DNA of 7,096 bases from Bacillota bacterium (GTDB lineage: Bacteria > Bacillota > Clostridia > Oscillospirales > Acutalibacteraceae), in assembly GCA_023420245.1 (NCBI GenBank), contig JAEZWL010000206.1, positions 1 through 7,096 on the forward strand, given 5' to 3'. The translations under genes and the position numbers were made by a program. The notes below the pieces were generated by a model that saw only the letters and a list, made by a program, of their open reading frames with translations, had not been told where the DNA came from and searched no databases. Positions 6,343 through 7,096 of this stretch are shown in pieces (the stretch's first letter is position 1; every line of letters begins with the position of its first letter).

Positions 6343-7096
6343 TAGATTACAAAGAATTTTTAAAAAATTATGAAGGGGAGCCCGTCCGCCTCATGGAGGT
6401 TTGCGGAACGCATACGGCAGAGATTTCCCATAACGGAATCACAAGCCTGCTTTCCCCGAGCATCAGGCTGATTTCCGGTCCGGGGTGCCCGGTTTGCGTA
6501 ACCGTTACGGCTTATATTGACCGGCTGACCGAGCTGGCACTCCTACCCGACCATGTGGTGGTATCGTTCGGCGACCTTCTGCGCGTAAAAGGGAGCAGCC
6601 AAAGCCTGAACGACGCGAAGGCGATGGGCGGGCAGGTGCGAATGGTCTATTCTCCGATGGATACGTTAAGACTTGCCGCCGCCGAGCCTTCCAAGACCTT
6701 TGTTTTTGCCGCGGTAGGGTTTGAGACAACCACGCCGGTTTACGCCATGCTTCTGGAGGAGGCGCGCGAACAGGGAATCCGGAATATCAAGCTTCTTACT
6801 TCGTTGAAAACGATGCCCCGGGTAATCGACTGGGTTTGCGGCAACCAGGGCGGAATCGACGGATTCATTGCTCCCGGGCATGTCAGCGTAATTACGGGGA
6901 GTGAAATTTACCGCCCTCTCGCTGAAAAATATGCCATTCCGTTTGCGGTCGCCGGTTTTCAGGCGGAGCAGCTTCTGCTGGCTATCTACGCGCTGGTTCG
7001 CCGGCGCGGCAGGGGCGACGGCATGAATCTTTACCCGTCGCGGGTTACGGCGGAAGGAAACCTGACCGCGCAGCGAAAAACCGAGCAGTATTTTAT
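6339..7096 (+). CDS. hypD: HypD, Fe-S scaffold protein for Fe(CN)2CO assembly (3'-partial)
   Basis: HypD is the redox-active [4Fe-4S] protein that, with HypC, holds iron while its CN and CO ligands are added. The frame from the ATG at 6339 stays open to the window end, giving 252 full codons of a family that usually has about 350-370. Conserved motifs are visible: MEVCGTHT (19-26, Cys22), SGPGCPVC (46-53, Cys50 and Cys53), SFGDLLRVKGS (76-86), VGFETTTP (126-133), and later APGHVSVITG. Cys22, Cys50 and Cys53 correspond to the functional cysteines of the iron-binding and thiol site. The missing C-terminal part should carry the cysteines that bind the [4Fe-4S] cluster. The start overlaps the hypC stop by four bases; the nearest purine-rich site, GAGGA at 6322-6326, is 12 bases upstream, so translation probably depends on coupling to hypC. 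No internal break is seen. Confidence 0.96.
   Translation, partial: MIDYKEFLKNYEGEPVRLMEVCGTHTAEISHNGITSLLSPSIRLISGPGCPVCVTVTAYIDRLTELALLPDHVVVSFGDLLRVKGSSQSLNDAKAMGGQVRMVYSPMDTLRLAAAEPSKTFVFAAVGFETTTPVYAMLLEEAREQGIRNIKLLTSLKTMPRVIDWVCGNQGGIDGFIAPGHVSVITGSEIYRPLAEKYAIPFAVAGFQAEQLLLAIYALVRRRGRGDGMNLYPSRVTAEGNLTAQRKTEQYF

Noticed and set aside
6359..6365. T TTA AAA, a canonical -1 slippery heptamer in the hypD reading frame
   Set aside because: The -1 frame meets a TGA at 6371-6373 almost at once, hypD is conserved in the zero frame, and I see no clear downstream stimulatory structure. The A/T-rich run is most likely chance from Phe-Leu-Lys codons.

Overview
This window is a compact, one-direction gene block that encodes an energy-converting [NiFe] hydrogenase of the Ech type (group 4) and then part of the machinery that builds its NiFe(CN)2CO active site. 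Every gene is on the + strand. Gaps between genes are 18 bases or less, and four junctions overlap, so the block reads as one transcription unit. It is cut at both ends: the first gene (echA) lacks its 5' part and the last (hypD) lacks its 3' part.

Layout: echA C-terminal part (1-696), echB (696-1565), echC (1579-2019), echD (2016-2351), echE (2367-3446) and echF (3456-3851) give the six-subunit order A-B-C-D-E-F known from Methanosarcina barkeri and from clostridial Ech operons. hypF (3870-6113), hypC (6130-6342) and hypD (6339 to the window end) follow. No gene-free stretch exceeds 18 bases. I see no tRNA, rRNA, CRISPR array, insertion sequence, attachment site, rho-independent terminator or convincing internal promoter.

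How the genes work together: EchA and EchB are the membrane arm, related to the antiporter-like and NuoH subunits of complex I. EchC, D, E and F form the cytoplasmic arm. EchF takes electrons, most likely from reduced ferredoxin, and passes them through its two [4Fe-4S] clusters and the EchC cluster to the NiFe site in EchE, where protons are reduced to H2 (or the reverse) while an ion is moved across the membrane. HypF makes the cyanide-ligand precursor from carbamoyl phosphate. HypC and HypD form the scaffold on which Fe(CN)2CO is assembled. HypE, HypA and HypB are not visible and may lie downstream or elsewhere.

Organism: the intermediate base composition, strong AGGAGG-type ribosome binding sites, tight operon packing and protein character suggest an anaerobic fermentative Clostridia-class bacterium, perhaps of the Ruminococcaceae/Oscillospiraceae type. 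This is an inference from style, not an identification.

I found no sign of a previously undescribed system. The points most worth a second look are that EchE ends exactly where other hydrogenase large subunits are cut by a maturation protease, that a small hairpin covers the hypF ribosome binding site at the Ech/Hyp border, and that ribosome binding sites get clearly weaker on passing from structural to maturation genes.
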